Assembly: GCA_044866695.1 (NCBI GenBank)
Contig: JBIOUF010000014.1
Location: 1 to 64,000 of the forward strand
Source of the DNA: JBIOUF01 sp044866695
GTDB lineage: Bacteria > Actinomycetota > Actinomycetes > Propionibacteriales > Nocardioidaceae
Reading direction: 5' to 3'
DNA: 64,000 bases
The notes under the pieces were generated by a model that worked only from the letters and a program-made list of their open reading frames with translations, did no database searches and was not told the origin of the DNA. A program made the translations under genes and the position numbers. Positions 1 to 7,908 of the stretch are shown here, in pieces. Numbering within the stretch: position 1 is the stretch's first letter; each line of letters begins with the position of its first letter.

Positions 1-98
1 TTCGGCGGCGCAGCGATGACGATGTCGCCGGGGCGAAGCTCGAAGCCGTCCCAGCGGTTGCTGTCGTACATGGTCCCGACATAGCGGCGCACGGCCAT
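1..98 (-). CDS. Sulfotransferase, N-terminal fragment (runs off window)
   Basis: The ATG is at 98 and 32 codons are visible before the window edge. The peptide begins MAVRRYVGTMYDSNRW and reaches RPGDIVIAAPP. That matches the first beta strand and the start of the 5'-phosphosulfate loop (usually PPKSGTTW) of PAPS-dependent sulfotransferases, soluble enzymes that transfer a sulfonate group from PAPS to a hydroxyl or amine. The catalytic and substrate regions lie outside the window, so the acceptor is unknown. The family call rests on this short motif only. No gene is visible in the 268 bases between it and the next CDS. Confidence 0.6.
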   Translation of the reverse strand, partial: MAVRRYVGTMYDSNRWDGFELRPGDIVIAAPP

Positions 99-366
99 CA
101 CTCTCGCAGCGGTTCCGATCCGGAGAAACCCACAAGGCTCAAAGACAGGCCCTCGCCGTGGGCGCCCAGCGTGGCCACTTCGCGGCGGAATGGGACGGCC
201 GCGAGCGCACGCTACGCGGCGATAGGACGCTAAGCGTAAGCCCTTCGCGAACTTCGCCCAACCGCGGCTAACGCCGGATCAGACTCTGCCGCCTTGCGCC
301 GGTGGAAGCGTTCGGAGTAATGCTCGCGGCGCCCGGGTGAGCGAGAGTCGGCGGTGAGCGAGCAGC

Positions 367-810
367 TCAGCGGACGTGCCGGTTAACGTACTCGGTCAGG
401 GCATCTCGACTCACGTCGGCCAGCCGCCGGCCCTGGTTGGCGGCGATGGCCTCCAACGCGGAGCGGGTGTCCGTGGTGACCCGCACCCGGACCTGCGTCG
501 ACGGCCCGCGGCCACTCCCGCCACCGACGCGCGGTCGACCGCCCAGATGCCGGCGGATCTCCTCGGGGTCGGTGATGACCTCGGCCCGACCCGATGCAAC
601 GTCGGCGGCGACACGGTCGGCGTACTCATCCGTGGCGGCCTTGGCCGCTTCCCGCCAGGTCCAGGCAGGCTGACTAGCGAACTCCTGACGGCTAGCCCCC
701 ATGAGCTCGGCGACCTGCTGATCGCTCATGGCGTCGATCTCGGCGATGCGCATGGGGGCTAGGCGCTCGGCAAGGGTCGAGCGTGAAGTGTCGATCGTCT
801 CCTCTGTCAT
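367..810 (-). CDS. Ribbon-helix-helix type antitoxin of a toxin-antitoxin pair
   Basis: This 147-residue protein has a polar N-terminal half and a C-terminal segment (about residues 105-147, VRVRVTTDTRSALEAIA...RLADVSRDALTEYV) with the beta-helix-helix layout of CopG/Arc DNA-binding proteins. The basic strand is followed by an LADVSRDAL helix. The start overlaps the stop of the upstream 76-residue gene as ATGA, so the two are translationally coupled as in type II toxin-antitoxin modules. By family rule it would neutralise the partner and repress the shared promoter. The toxin-first order is less common but known. The antitoxin role is inferred from fold and pairing. Confidence 0.55.
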   Translation of the reverse strand: MTEETIDTSRSTLAERLAPMRIAEIDAMSDQQVAELMGASRQEFASQPAWTWREAAKAATDEYADRVAADVASGRAEVITDPEEIRRHLGGRPRVGGGSGRGPSTQVRVRVTTDTRSALEAIAANQGRRLADVSRDALTEYVNRHVR

Positions 811-1037
811 GGCAAGTACCTCTGGGAGTTGGCTGGGCGAAGGGGCATGGCGTGGAACACGAGCAGCTCTTCCGCGGAGATGGGCCGCGCGATGAGTTCC
901 AGCATCCGCCCCGCGGCGTCAGGACCGATGACGAACAGTCCGTCGTCGGTTCGAACCACCCGGATGGCGTTGGCGATGGCGTGGCAGATCGCGTCGTCCT
1001 CGACGCCATGGCGCCGCGCCGACTTGGCGATCTTCAT
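807..1037 (-). CDS. Small putative toxin paired with RHH antitoxin
   Basis: This is a 76-residue protein. The ATG at 1037 is chosen because the upstream extension lacks conserved features. It starts MKIAKSARRHGVEDDAI and contains RVVRTDDGLFVIGPDAAGRMLELI and ELLVFHAMPLRP (residues about 25-65). This resembles a small toxin-like family in actinobacteria that carries an HGV-D helix, a GPD-AGR strand and a HAM-RP C-terminus. It is reminiscent of BrnT/DUF4258-like RNase folds, but that assignment is uncertain. Its stop overlaps the antitoxin start. Toxicity and RNase activity are inference from context. Confidence 0.5.
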   Translation of the reverse strand: MKIAKSARRHGVEDDAICHAIANAIRVVRTDDGLFVIGPDAAGRMLELIARPISAEELLVFHAMPLRPANSQRYLP

Positions 1038-1045
1038 CGAAGTTT

Positions 1046-1059
1046 TGTACCACAATACA
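1046..1059 (-). promoter_or_regulatory. Possible autoregulatory operator of the toxin-antitoxin pair
   Basis: A short dyad, TGTACCACAATACA (TGTA, 6-bp spacer, TACA), lies 9 bp upstream of the toxin start codon. This is where an RHH antitoxin would bind its own promoter. The arms are only 4 bp, so this is a weak candidate. Confidence 0.25.
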
Positions 1060-1119
1060 GCTGGACTGGGACCAAGGGAAGGCATGCGTGTCCTGGATCC
1101 GAACCCACGCGCCGAAGTT

Positions 1120-1266
1120 CGGAGGGCGGGCCGCCTGGAGGGACAGACTCGGCGTCGGGCGTGAGGACGCCGTTTGGGAGCGACTCGACGCGAACCCGTG
1201 GTGGCCCCGAGTCGTCCGCAACCTCGCCAGCCGCGGAGGCAGCTGGGCGTCGACGACGCACCTCAC
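1120..1266 (-). pseudogene. DUF5615 PIN-like toxin remnant, frameshifted
   Basis: A GTG at 1266 opens with VRCVVDAQLPPRLARL, close to the N-terminus of DUF5615 PIN-like nucleases (MRFLVDAQLPPALARLL). After about 18 codons the homology jumps to another frame, which reads DDSGPPRVRVESLPNGVLTPDAE, like the 'HEAVHV..LPDG..T-DAEI' block of the family. The GTG overlaps the stop of the DUF433-like remnant upstream (GTGA). That is the usual DUF433-DUF5615 antitoxin-toxin arrangement. The 3' two thirds are missing. This was a VapBC-like module, now dead. Confidence 0.5.
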
Positions 1267-1403
1267 GACCCGGCGATGACGACCTGGTGGCTGCCCGCGG
1301 TGGCGGCGCCGTGCTCGAGGGCGGCCAACAGGTCTTCGCGCTCGAGGTAGGGACAGTCGGCCACCAGTCGGCGGCGATCGTCGTGGCGGCCGACGAAGCC
1401 GCG
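1263..1403 (-). pseudogene. DUF433 antitoxin C-terminal remnant
   Basis: The frame reads GFVGRHDDRRRLVADCPYLEREDLLAALEHGAA and then a stop at 1265-1263. DUF433 antitoxins end with a nearly identical block (YPYLEREDILAALQYAA). The N-terminal DNA-binding part is absent; instead the open frame merges with the tail of a helicase fragment. Directly downstream is the matching DUF5615 toxin remnant. The family assignment rests on the PYLEREDLLAALE motif, and non-functionality on the missing N-terminus. Confidence 0.55.
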
Positions 1404-1431
1404 TGGCTGGCGCTGGGGGAATGGGGTGGGT

Positions 1432-1720
1432 GTTGACTGTGCCGGTGAGCATGTCGCGCATGGCGCGGCAGAGCTCGAAGGGCAAAGGATCGGCGATCCC
1501 GGCCCAACGCATCCTCACCTGCGCATTGGAGGGCTCGACGTGGCATCGGCGCCGCTTCCAGTCGACGTGGTGGACCGACCAGGAGCGCCCCCCGAGCACG
1601 ATGGTCCGCGGTCCGTCGAGACGGGCAGTACGACCGGGTCGACGGTGCCGACCTCCTGGCGGCCGTGGAGGACGGTGAACTCCGAGCTCGCGGTGAAGAC
1701 GCTGCTGTCCGCCGCCGCCT
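1432..1720 (-). pseudogene. Lhr-like DEAD/DEAH helicase fragment
   Basis: Two adjacent frames must be joined. One reads SSVFTASSEFTVLHGRQEVG followed by TVDPVVL. After a frameshift near 1625 the next reads RTIVLGGRSWSVHHVDWKRR, then CHVEPSNAQVRMRWAG and LPFELCRAMRDMLTG. This series is typical of the C-terminal region of large Lhr-family ATP-dependent helicases (FTVLHG..EIG..DP, LGGR.W.V.HVDWKRRR..VEPS, LS.ELC.AMR..L.G). Only about 95 residues of a protein normally above 700 remain, without any helicase motor motif. About 180 bases upstream (1720-1900) also read open on this strand (GDLITFWRVLRDHTAHLERL) but I do not recognise them. Confidence 0.55.
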
Positions 1721-1901
1721 TGCGTGAGCCGGACCCAGACCGGGCGGGCGCGTCTCAGGCACGGGGTGTCGGGTGGGCTGGGCCAGGCGGCGGCGAGCTC
1801 GGCGCGGGGGTGCGGGGTCAGCGCGCAGAGGCGTTCCAGGTGGGCGGTGTGGTCGCGCAGCACCCGCCAGAAGGTGATCAGGTCACCGCGCGCCAGCGAC
1901 C

Positions 1902-2055
1902 CGCCCGATCACGAGCGACGGCGTCGGCCCCCGCATCGTCAGCGACCTCGTCCGCAACCGCGCCACGGCAGCGGGCCTCGGCCACCTCGGCGTCACCGGC
2001 CACTCCCTGCGCGCCGGGCACGACCGACGCGGTCGCGAGGACCACCAGCCGTGAT
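1902..2055 (+). pseudogene. Tyrosine recombinase (integrase) C-terminal remnant
   Basis: The plus-strand frame reads RPITSDGVGPRIVSDLVRNR, then ATAAGLGHLGVTGHSLRAGH. That is the catalytic box II neighbourhood of phage-type integrases, where HSLRAGHATAAA carries the conserved H-x-x-R. Homology stops after GH and the frame ends within 10 codons, so the catalytic Tyr box is gone. It is best read as the relic of an integrative element that once sat here. The tRNA 3'-end scar 3.3 kb downstream supports this. Confidence 0.5.
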
Positions 2056-2336
2056 CTCGTACTTTGACTGCTCGCCGCCGGTCAATCACCCCGAGAACCC
2101 GCACATGTCGACGGCGCACTGATCGCGGCTTCGGATCCTCGCGATGACTGCTCAAGATGTGCGCGCGAGCCGGAGATGAGGGAGGAGCGCGCGCGCTGTC
2201 AGTGCCGCACGATCAGTGTGTTGTCACTCGCAGGGTCCGAGACCGGGGAAGGCGGAGCGTGCGTCATCAGGCCCTCATCATCATCCACTCGCGGTGGCAA
2301 CCTGCCATGCACTGTGAGTGCACTATATTGCACTAC

Positions 2337-2942
2337 ATGGATGACGGCACCGCGACACTCGCGCTGGTGATCGGCGCTCGGGTCAAGCAGGAACGCCAGA
2401 CGCGGCGCTGGACTCTCGACCAACTGGCCGAGGCCACCGGCGTGAGCCGCCGTGCGGTGATCAACGTCGAGCAGGGCGCGGCCAACCCCAGCGTCGGCAC
2501 CCTGCTGCGGATCAGCGACGCGCTCGGGATCGGTCTGCCCGCCCTGGTCGCGCCTCCAGCCCCGAGACCAGTGAAGCTCACCCGCGCCGGCGACGGCGCG
2601 GTGCTGTGGACTGGCGAGCACGGCGGCCGCGGGGTCCTGGTCGCCGGGACCGCGCCCCCCGACGTGGTCGAGCTCTGGGACTGGGTCCTGGGCCCAGGCG
2701 ACCGGCACGCCAGCGAGGCCCACACCGCGGGCACCAAGGAGCTGATCCAGGTCCGCGCCGGCACGGTGACGGTCGAGGCTGGCGATCAGACCTGCACTCT
2801 CGAAACCGGTGACGCGGTGTCGTTCCCCGGCGACGTCAACCACTGCTACGGCAACCCCACCAACGAAGAGGCTCACTTCTCCCTGGCGGTCTTCGAGCCG
2901 GGCGTGGGCACCACAGCTCGTACGGAGGCATCCCATGACTGA
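2337..2942 (+). CDS. XRE-family regulator with C-terminal cupin sensor domain
   Basis: This 201-residue protein has an N-terminal helix-turn-helix (about residues 15-70: RWTLDQLAEATGVSRRAVINVEQG, PSVGTLLRISDALG). The C-terminal cupin barrel (about 125-195) includes GTVTVEAG and TGDAVSFPGDVNHCYGN. This two-domain family commonly senses a small metabolite and controls adjacent catabolic or transport genes. The ATG at 2337 is preferred over longer upstream starts because it sits directly before the HTH domain. It overlaps the B3/B4 gene downstream and so leads a small operon. The ligand is unknown; the neighbours suggest an amino acid or a related sulfur compound. Confidence 0.8.
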   Translation: MDDGTATLALVIGARVKQERQTRRWTLDQLAEATGVSRRAVINVEQGAANPSVGTLLRISDALGIGLPALVAPPAPRPVKLTRAGDGAVLWTGEHGGRGVLVAGTAPPDVVELWDWVLGPGDRHASEAHTAGTKELIQVRAGTVTVEAGDQTCTLETGDAVSFPGDVNHCYGNPTNEEAHFSLAVFEPGVGTTARTEASHD

Positions 2943-3690
2943 CCCGACGAGCGGCGCAACGGGCGGAGGAGGCGATGAAACACTCGTGGACCATCTCGCC
3001 GCAGCGCGGGTCCACGCCGACGTGTTCGCCCTGCGTACCGACTATCGCGCAGCGCTCCTGGTCGTCGACGGCATCGTGTCCGGCCCCAGCGGCGCCGAGA
3101 GCGAGGCGCTGCTGGTGGCTGCAGAGACGTCGGCCCAGGAAGCGCTCGCGGGCACCCCCGTCGACCAGCTGCCACACGTCGCCGCGTGGCGGGATGCCTA
3201 CCGAAGCTTCGGCGCCAAACCGCAACGCACCCGCAACAGCCTCGAGGCGCTGCTGCGGCGCGCCGAGGGCGGACTCCCACGCGTCAACCGGCTGACTGAC
3301 ATCTACAACGCGATCTCGGTAGTCCACCAGATCCCGATCGGTGGCGAAGACCTGGACCGATACGCAGGACCGCCCCGGCTCATCCGGGCCACCGGTGAGG
3401 AGCCGTTCGACACCGTCGCCCACGGCAGCGACGTCGTCGAACACCCCGAACCGGGCGAGGTCGTCTGGTGCGACGACGCCGGCGTCACCTGCCGACGCTG
3501 GAACTGGCGCCAAGCCCGCCGTACCCAGCTCAGCCCGGACACCAATCGCGCGCTCTTCATCCTGGACGCGCTCGCGCCCATGACCGACGACGACCTCACC
3601 GCCACCGCCGACGACCTCATCCACCACGTCCGCAGCCTCGGACCCGACGTCCGAACGGCACTTCGAGTCATCACCGGGAGCAGCACGTGA
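2935..3690 (+). CDS. B3/B4 tRNA-binding-domain protein
   Basis: This 251-residue protein has the stand-alone B3/B4 fold related to the editing domain of phenylalanyl-tRNA synthetase beta. Diagnostic stretches are WRDAYRSFGAKPQRTRNSLEAL, LPRVNRLTDIYNAISVVHQIP and EVVWCDDAGVTCRRWNWRQ. Known members are freestanding and thought to edit or sense aminoacyl-tRNA or amino acids. None of the positions I can read looks disrupted. Its start overlaps the stop of the regulator, and its own stop overlaps the next GTG. It is often found beside XRE-cupin regulators. The specific substrate cannot be read from sequence. Confidence 0.75.
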   Translation: MTDPTSGATGGGGDETLVDHLAAARVHADVFALRTDYRAALLVVDGIVSGPSGAESEALLVAAETSAQEALAGTPVDQLPHVAAWRDAYRSFGAKPQRTRNSLEALLRRAEGGLPRVNRLTDIYNAISVVHQIPIGGEDLDRYAGPPRLIRATGEEPFDTVAHGSDVVEHPEPGEVVWCDDAGVTCRRWNWRQARRTQLSPDTNRALFILDALAPMTDDDLTATADDLIHHVRSLGPDVRTALRVITGSST

Positions 3691-3992
3691 TCGCCTGTCA
3701 GTTCATCTTCAAGCCTGGCACGTACGACGACGACTTCCACCGGCTCGACGGCCAGATCGATGAGTACGCGCGGAGCCTGCCCAGCTTCGACCACGTCGAG
3801 AAGTGGCACTCCGCCGACGGCGAGGTGGTCAACGCCATCTACTACTTCTCCGACCAGAAGGACGTCGCCAAGCTCGCCCGGTTCCCCGTGCACCGAGAGG
3901 CGAAGGGGCAGGTGCAGCGCTGGTACGACGGCTACCGCATCGTGATCAGCGAGATCCGCGCGACATACGGCGACGGACGTCTGCCGTACTGA
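3687..3992 (+). CDS. Small ABM/dimeric alpha-beta barrel-like protein
   Basis: This 101-residue protein starts at GTG 3687, overlapping the previous stop (GTGA). It begins VIACQFIFKPGTYDDDFHRLDG and continues with repeated beta-alpha-beta spacing, including HSADGEVVNAIYYFSDQKDV and HREAKGQVQRWYDGYRIVISE. The layout fits a ferredoxin-like antibiotic-biosynthesis-monooxygenase fold, usually small dimeric oxygenases or heme-free enzymes. The function is unknown. It belongs to the same operon as the XRE-cupin regulator and the gamma-lyase remnant, which suggests a shared amino-acid degradation route (inference). Confidence 0.6.
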   Translation: MIACQFIFKPGTYDDDFHRLDGQIDEYARSLPSFDHVEKWHSADGEVVNAIYYFSDQKDVAKLARFPVHREAKGQVQRWYDGYRIVISEIRATYGDGRLPY

Positions 3993-4027
3993 TCGGGCCC
4001 GCACGCCCACCAATCCCGGAAGCAGAC

Positions 4028-5182
4028 ATGACCACCGAGCAGACCAGGAATACAGCCGCCCCGGCAAGCACCACTACGACAGCCTCACCGGCGACACCTG
4101 GGCAGTGCACGGCGGCAACCACGCCGACGAGACCACGGGCGCGATCCGCACCCCGAGCATCATGGCGAACCTACCGCCTTCCATACGACCCGACGACCAT
4201 CGACGACCATCGACGACCCGAGCTTCGACGGCCTCGTCTACACCCGCGAGCACGGCGCGACCAGCGCGGTCTGGAGGAGAAGCTCGCCAAGCTCGACCGC
4301 GGCGAGGCCGCCGCGGTGTTCGGCACCGGCATGGCCGCGCTGCACGCGGCGTTCTTCACCATTCTCAACCCCGGCGACCACGCGATCGTCTCCAGCGTCG
4401 TCTACATGCGCGTCGCCGGACTCCTTGACTCACTCCTTCCGGCCAAGCTGGGCATCGACGTCGACTTCGTCGACGTCACTGACCTCGAAGCCGTCCGCAG
4501 CCTGGTGCGACCCAACTCGCGCCTCATCCACACCGAGGTCGTCGCCAACCCCGACCTCCGCGTCGCCGACATCGCCACTCTCGCCAAGATCGCCCACGAA
4601 GCCGGTGCGCTGCTGACCGGCGACTCGACGTTCACGCCACCGCCGATGCTGCGTCCGCTCGAGTTGGGCGCGGACCTCGCTATTCACTCGCTGACCAAGT
4701 ACTACAACGGGCACGGCGACGCGATGGGCGGGGTCGTCATCGGTGACCACGCTCTCGTCGAAGAGGTGCGGTGCGGCGCCTTGCACCACATCGGCGGGTC
4801 CATCTCCCCGTTCAACGCCTGGCTCATCATGCGCGGCTCGACGACGCTGCCGCTGCGACTCCAGCGTCAGTTCGAGAACGCCCAGGCGGTCGCCGAGTTC
4901 CTGGCCGACGACCCGCGCATCGCCCACGTGAGCTGCCCGGGACTGCCCAGTCATCCCCAGCACATGCTCGCGGCGACACAGTTCACCCACCGTGGCGGTT
5001 TCCTTCGGCCACGACGAGACCCTCATCCCCTACGAGCAATACCCCGACGGCCCCGCGGCCGCATTCGGTTCCGCCTTCCAGGAGCACGGACTGATCAGGC
5101 TCGCCATCGGTTGGAGTCGAAGGAGGACCTCATCGCGGACCTCGACGCCGCCCTCACCACCGCCTACGGACCGGCCCACTGA
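4028..5182 (+). pseudogene. Frameshifted PLP-dependent Cys/Met-metabolism gamma-lyase
   Basis: The central frame is well preserved: EEKLAKLDRGEAAAVFGTGMAALHAA, VYMRVAGLLDSLLP, and the PLP-lysine segment IHSLTKYYNGHGDAMGG. These mark the cystathionine gamma-synthase / methionine gamma-lyase fold type I family. The N-terminal block (DTWAVHGGNHADETTGAIRTPSIMAN) lies in another frame. The next part (DPTTIDDPSFDGLVYTREHG) is broken by a threefold GACGACCATC repeat at about 4192-4220. Near 5000 the C-terminal block (AVSFGHDETLIPYEQYPDG, LIRLAIG) is again out of frame, and about 50 residues before it appear deleted. At least three lesions make this a dead gene. It was the likely catalytic member of the operon from 2337. 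Confidence 0.75.
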
Positions 5183-5363
5183 CGCTGCCCGATCGAGACA
5201 CTCGATCGCCCTCCATCAACCCTGCACGAACAGCCGGAAGCGTCAGGAGTCCCTCGGGTACAGTCGGAACCGTCAGCGAGGCCTCCTCCTCGTCAATCTC
5301 ATCAATTCGGAGGATCCGGCGGCATCCCGCAACGTTCGGTAGCGGTCGGCAAGGCGCCGATCC

Positions 5364-5403
5364 AACCCAGAGGTCGCAGGTTCAAATCCTGCCCCCGCTA
5401 CCA
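5364..5403 (+). other. 3' fragment of initiator tRNA (attachment-site scar)
   Basis: Forty bases read as the 3' half of an actinobacterial tRNA-fMet: anticodon-stem 3' strand AACCCAG, variable AGGTC, T-arm GCAGGTTCAAATCCTGC, acceptor CCCCGCT, discriminator A and CCA. The 5' half is not a tRNA; a fold using GGTAGCGG just upstream fails the D-arm and anticodon rules. Integrases commonly use the 3' end of tRNA genes as attB, and integration duplicates that end. This is best read as an attL/attR scar of an island whose other end carries the full tRNA. Confidence 0.6.
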
Positions 5404-5649
5404 CTCCTGACCTGGGCCTTCGCCCATGCCAGCTGCCTTCTGAGGCTCGTCTTCACCCTCCTGTGCATACGAACCGTGTACCCCGGTCGGCTCTGCGGAC
5501 TGCTACGGCGCGAGGATCAGCGCCGCGACCGACCCGGTCGAGGAGATCCATCTGCTCGTCTGCATGGACCCCACCACCCTCACCCAGGACCGGCCATCCG
5601 GTCCTGCGGGCCGGAGGGTCCGCAGACCACCAGGCCAAGGATGCGCTCG
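5404..5649. other. Intergenic stretch without recognisable gene
   Basis: Between the tRNA fragment and the pRiA4b-type gene I find no frame with recognisable homology, repeat or RNA gene. Together with 5183-5363 it forms a roughly 460-base non-coding interval. Confidence 0.5.
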
Positions 5650-6210
5650 TCAGGTCTGATCGCCTCTCCGACGTGACCCCAGCCATGCCCACTCCGGCAG
5701 GATCGGCGGGAGATCGGCGCCGCGCGGATCCTTCGGCGGGTCCGACTCGCCGTCGTCGCCGTTCCAGCGACGGCCGTACTGGTCGGGGATGTCGCCCCAC
5801 CCCCAGCACGGCAGCGGCCGGGAGGGGACGATGCCGAGCGTCTGCAGCGGGTCGACGCGCCGGTCACCGACGGTGCACAGGTGCTGCCAGTTGTCGCCAA
5901 GGTCGAACACGTAGGCGAACTGTTCGCCAGGGCGGAGCCTGGACACGGTGACCCTGTCGCCATCGAGCATCCCGTCCGGCTCATCGCCGTCCCACCACGT
6001 GCGCGGCGAGATGGACGTGCCGTCTGCGAGGGTGAACAGGTGCAGGTGCGCGCGGTCCCACCGGGCGAACGCGTCGTCGATCGCGTCGCCCAGCTGGTGG
6101 AACGTGGTCCGGCGGGCCACCACCAGGACCCGGCCTGGGCGTGGCCACAGGACATCGGCGTGCCCGCCGCCCACCAGCTCGACCGTGACCAACAGATGCG
6201 TCGCCGTCAC
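5650..6210 (-). CDS. Plasmid pRiA4b ORF-3-like protein
   Basis: The GTG at 6210 overlaps the stop of the upstream gene (GTGA) and gives 186 residues. It has the pRiA4b ORF-3 family signature: TFHQLGDAIDDAFARWDRAHLH, a FTLADG strand, GEQFAYVFDLGDNWQHLCTV and a C-terminal PPILPEW segment. The family is found on plasmids, in transposon-associated genes and on chromosomes, often beside SEC-C proteins as here. Its biochemical role is unknown. It is tightly coupled to the TPR/SEC-C gene, so the pair probably acts together. Confidence 0.7.
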   Translation of the reverse strand: MTATHLLVTVELVGGGHADVLWPRPGRVLVVARRTTFHQLGDAIDDAFARWDRAHLHLFTLADGTSISPRTWWDGDEPDGMLDGDRVTVSRLRPGEQFAYVFDLGDNWQHLCTVGDRRVDPLQTLGIVPSRPLPCWGWGDIPDQYGRRWNGDDGESDPPKDPRGADLPPILPEWAWLGSRRRGDQT

Positions 6211-7322
6211 CCTGAGCTCGCCTCCCGGTGCGCGGCCCGTTGTGCGGCGGCGCGGCAGCACTGCTTGTACTTGCGCCGCGACCCGCACCAGCACGCCTCG
6301 TTGCGTCCCGGCGGCCACCGCACGGCTTTACCGGTGCTGGCCAGCTCAGCGGCATAGGCGGCGCGGCTACCGCGATCCGCCGAATCCAGGCCCGCGGACT
6401 CGCACCACGACAGGTACGCCGCGACCGCCACCGGTGCCAGCCACAGGGCCGTCCCGGTGGCCTCGGCGATCCGGGTCATCTGTCCCTCGAGCAACGCGCA
6501 GTACCCGGCGTATTCGCTCGCTTCCCACCAGCCGGGCAGCTCCGGCCACCGGGTGATGGCCTCCTGGAACTCCTCCGCGGGGAACCACGCCACAGCCAGC
6601 ACAGCAGGTGCTGACCGCTCGTGGCCTGGATCGAACACCGGCGGTTCCGCGGCAGTGGGCAAGGCCGCGAGCGCGGCCGGCAGCACCGCCGAGCTCGACG
6701 ACGCGCCGGCCGCAGAACCGGGCGCCGCGTGGGAGGCCGACCGTGCGGGCGGAGCGGTCAGGAACCAGGCCGCGCGGTCCTGCAGTTCGTCCGGATCCTG
6801 GCCGAGCGCGGCGAGGCTCCTGCCGCGGAAGTCACTGAGCTGGCCGACCAGCCGCTCCGGGTCACCGCCGTCCAGGGCCAGCTCGAGACCTCGCGTCAGA
6901 TAGCCCAACGCGGTCTCGTGCTCACCAGCGCGGGCGTACTCGATGCCCGCGTTGTTGTGCACCCACACGTCGTCGGGGAACTCAGCGACGACCTGCCGCC
7001 AGATCTCACTCGCCTCGTCCAGCCGCCCAGCAGCAGTGAGGATCTCCGCGATCCGGCACCGCCCATCGGGCACCCCGTTCCAGCCCGCCTCGATCGCCTC
7101 TCGCATCGCCGCCACCGCGTCATCGACCCGACCCAGCCGCTCATAGACATCTGCGAGATCACCGGCCAGCTCCGCCACCGGCGGCAACCCCGATGCCCCA
7201 GGCAGCCGGGCGACCTCGATCGCCTCGAGCAACGCCTCCGCCAACATCGCGTCATCGACCGGGTCGGCCTCCCACGCCGCCTTCAACCTCGCCCCGACAC
7301 GAGGCTCATCGCTGGTGGTCAC
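6207..7322 (-). CDS. TPR protein with C-terminal SEC-C zinc motif
   Basis: This is 371 residues from the GTG at 7322, chosen because upstream codons show no homology. Residues about 60-165 contain tetratricopeptide repeats (LAGDLADVYERLGRVDDAVAAM, AEILTAAGRLDEASEIWRQV, NNAGIEYARAGEHETALGYL). A low-complexity Ala/Pro/Ser linker follows, then a helical domain and a SEC-C zinc motif near the end (NEACWCGSRRKYKQCC). SEC-C binds zinc and usually mediates protein-protein contacts, as in SecA. The combination with the overlapping pRiA4b-type gene recurs in actinobacteria. No enzymatic function is evident. Confidence 0.7.
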   Translation of the reverse strand: MTTSDEPRVGARLKAAWEADPVDDAMLAEALLEAIEVARLPGASGLPPVAELAGDLADVYERLGRVDDAVAAMREAIEAGWNGVPDGRCRIAEILTAAGRLDEASEIWRQVVAEFPDDVWVHNNAGIEYARAGEHETALGYLTRGLELALDGGDPERLVGQLSDFRGRSLAALGQDPDELQDRAAWFLTAPPARSASHAAPGSAAGASSSSAVLPAALAALPTAAEPPVFDPGHERSAPAVLAVAWFPAEEFQEAITRWPELPGWWEASEYAGYCALLEGQMTRIAEATGTALWLAPVAVAAYLSWCESAGLDSADRGSRAAYAAELASTGKAVRWPPGRNEACWCGSRRKYKQCCRAAAQRAAHREASSG

Positions 7323-7503
7323 GGGCCCGCACGCTACCCCCACCCGACCGGCCACCCGGCCTCGGACCCGGGAGCTCGCCTTCCTCAGCACCTCCACGAG
7401 AACGGGCAGCGCCCACGGCTTCGCAACCCAAACGCCCGCCGTGGTCGACCAGCTCACCGGTGAGCACCTGCACTGAACCCGACCCCGGTGAACCCGGGTC
7501 GGG

Positions 7504-7908
7504 TCAGGCGGGCGCGATGTCGGCGATCAGGGCCTGGATGCGGGTCTTGATGTCGTCGCGGATGACCCGGACCGTGTCGATGCCTTGTCCGGCGGGGTCC
7601 TCCAGCTCCCAGTCCTCGTAGCGTTTGCCGGGGAAGTAGGGGCAGGCGTCGCCGCAGCCCATGGTGATCACCACGTCGGAGTCCTCGACGGTCTCGGTGG
7701 TGAGCACCTTGGGCTGGGCCGCGGTGATGTCGACGCCGTCCTCGGCCATCGCCTGAACGGCGACCGGGTTGATCTGGTCCGCGGGCTGCGAACCAGCCGA
7801 CAACACCCTCACCCGGCCACCGGCCAGCTGTTCCAGGTAGCCCGCCGCCATCTGTGAGCGGCCGGCGTTGTGCACGCACACGAACAGCACGGTGGGGTGG
7901 TCAGTCAT
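7504..7908 (-). CDS. arsC: Arsenate reductase, low-molecular-weight phosphatase fold
   Basis: This 134-residue protein reduces As(V) to As(III). The P-loop is C11-VHNAG-R17-S (CX5R), the general-acid Asp-Pro is at 104-105, and resolving-type cysteines occur at C85 and C89 (MGCGDAC). The size and the VHNAGRS loop fit the actinobacterial thiol-dependent ArsC group, which uses mycothiol or thioredoxin; sequence alone does not say which. The start overlaps the end of the aquaporin gene by 8 bases, so it is the distal gene of arsR-aqp-arsC. It would feed arsenite to the adjacent channel for export. Confidence 0.9.
   Translation of the reverse strand: MTDHPTVLFVCVHNAGRSQMAAGYLEQLAGGRVRVLSAGSQPADQINPVAVQAMAEDGVDITAAQPKVLTTETVEDSDVVITMGCGDACPYFPGKRYEDWELEDPAGQGIDTVRVIRDDIKTRIQALIADIAPA

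Noticed and set aside
376..762. Plus-strand frame opposite the RHH antitoxin
   Set aside because: Shadow of the minus-strand gene; no ribosome-binding site and no family pattern.
919..1863. One continuous 314-codon minus-strand gene
   Set aside because: It strings together pieces of helicase, DUF433 and DUF5615 relics in changing frames; the continuous frame itself is chance.
5334..5403. Complete tRNA using GGTAGCGG as the acceptor 5' strand
   Set aside because: D-arm and anticodon stem cannot be formed; only the 3' half is a genuine tRNA sequence.
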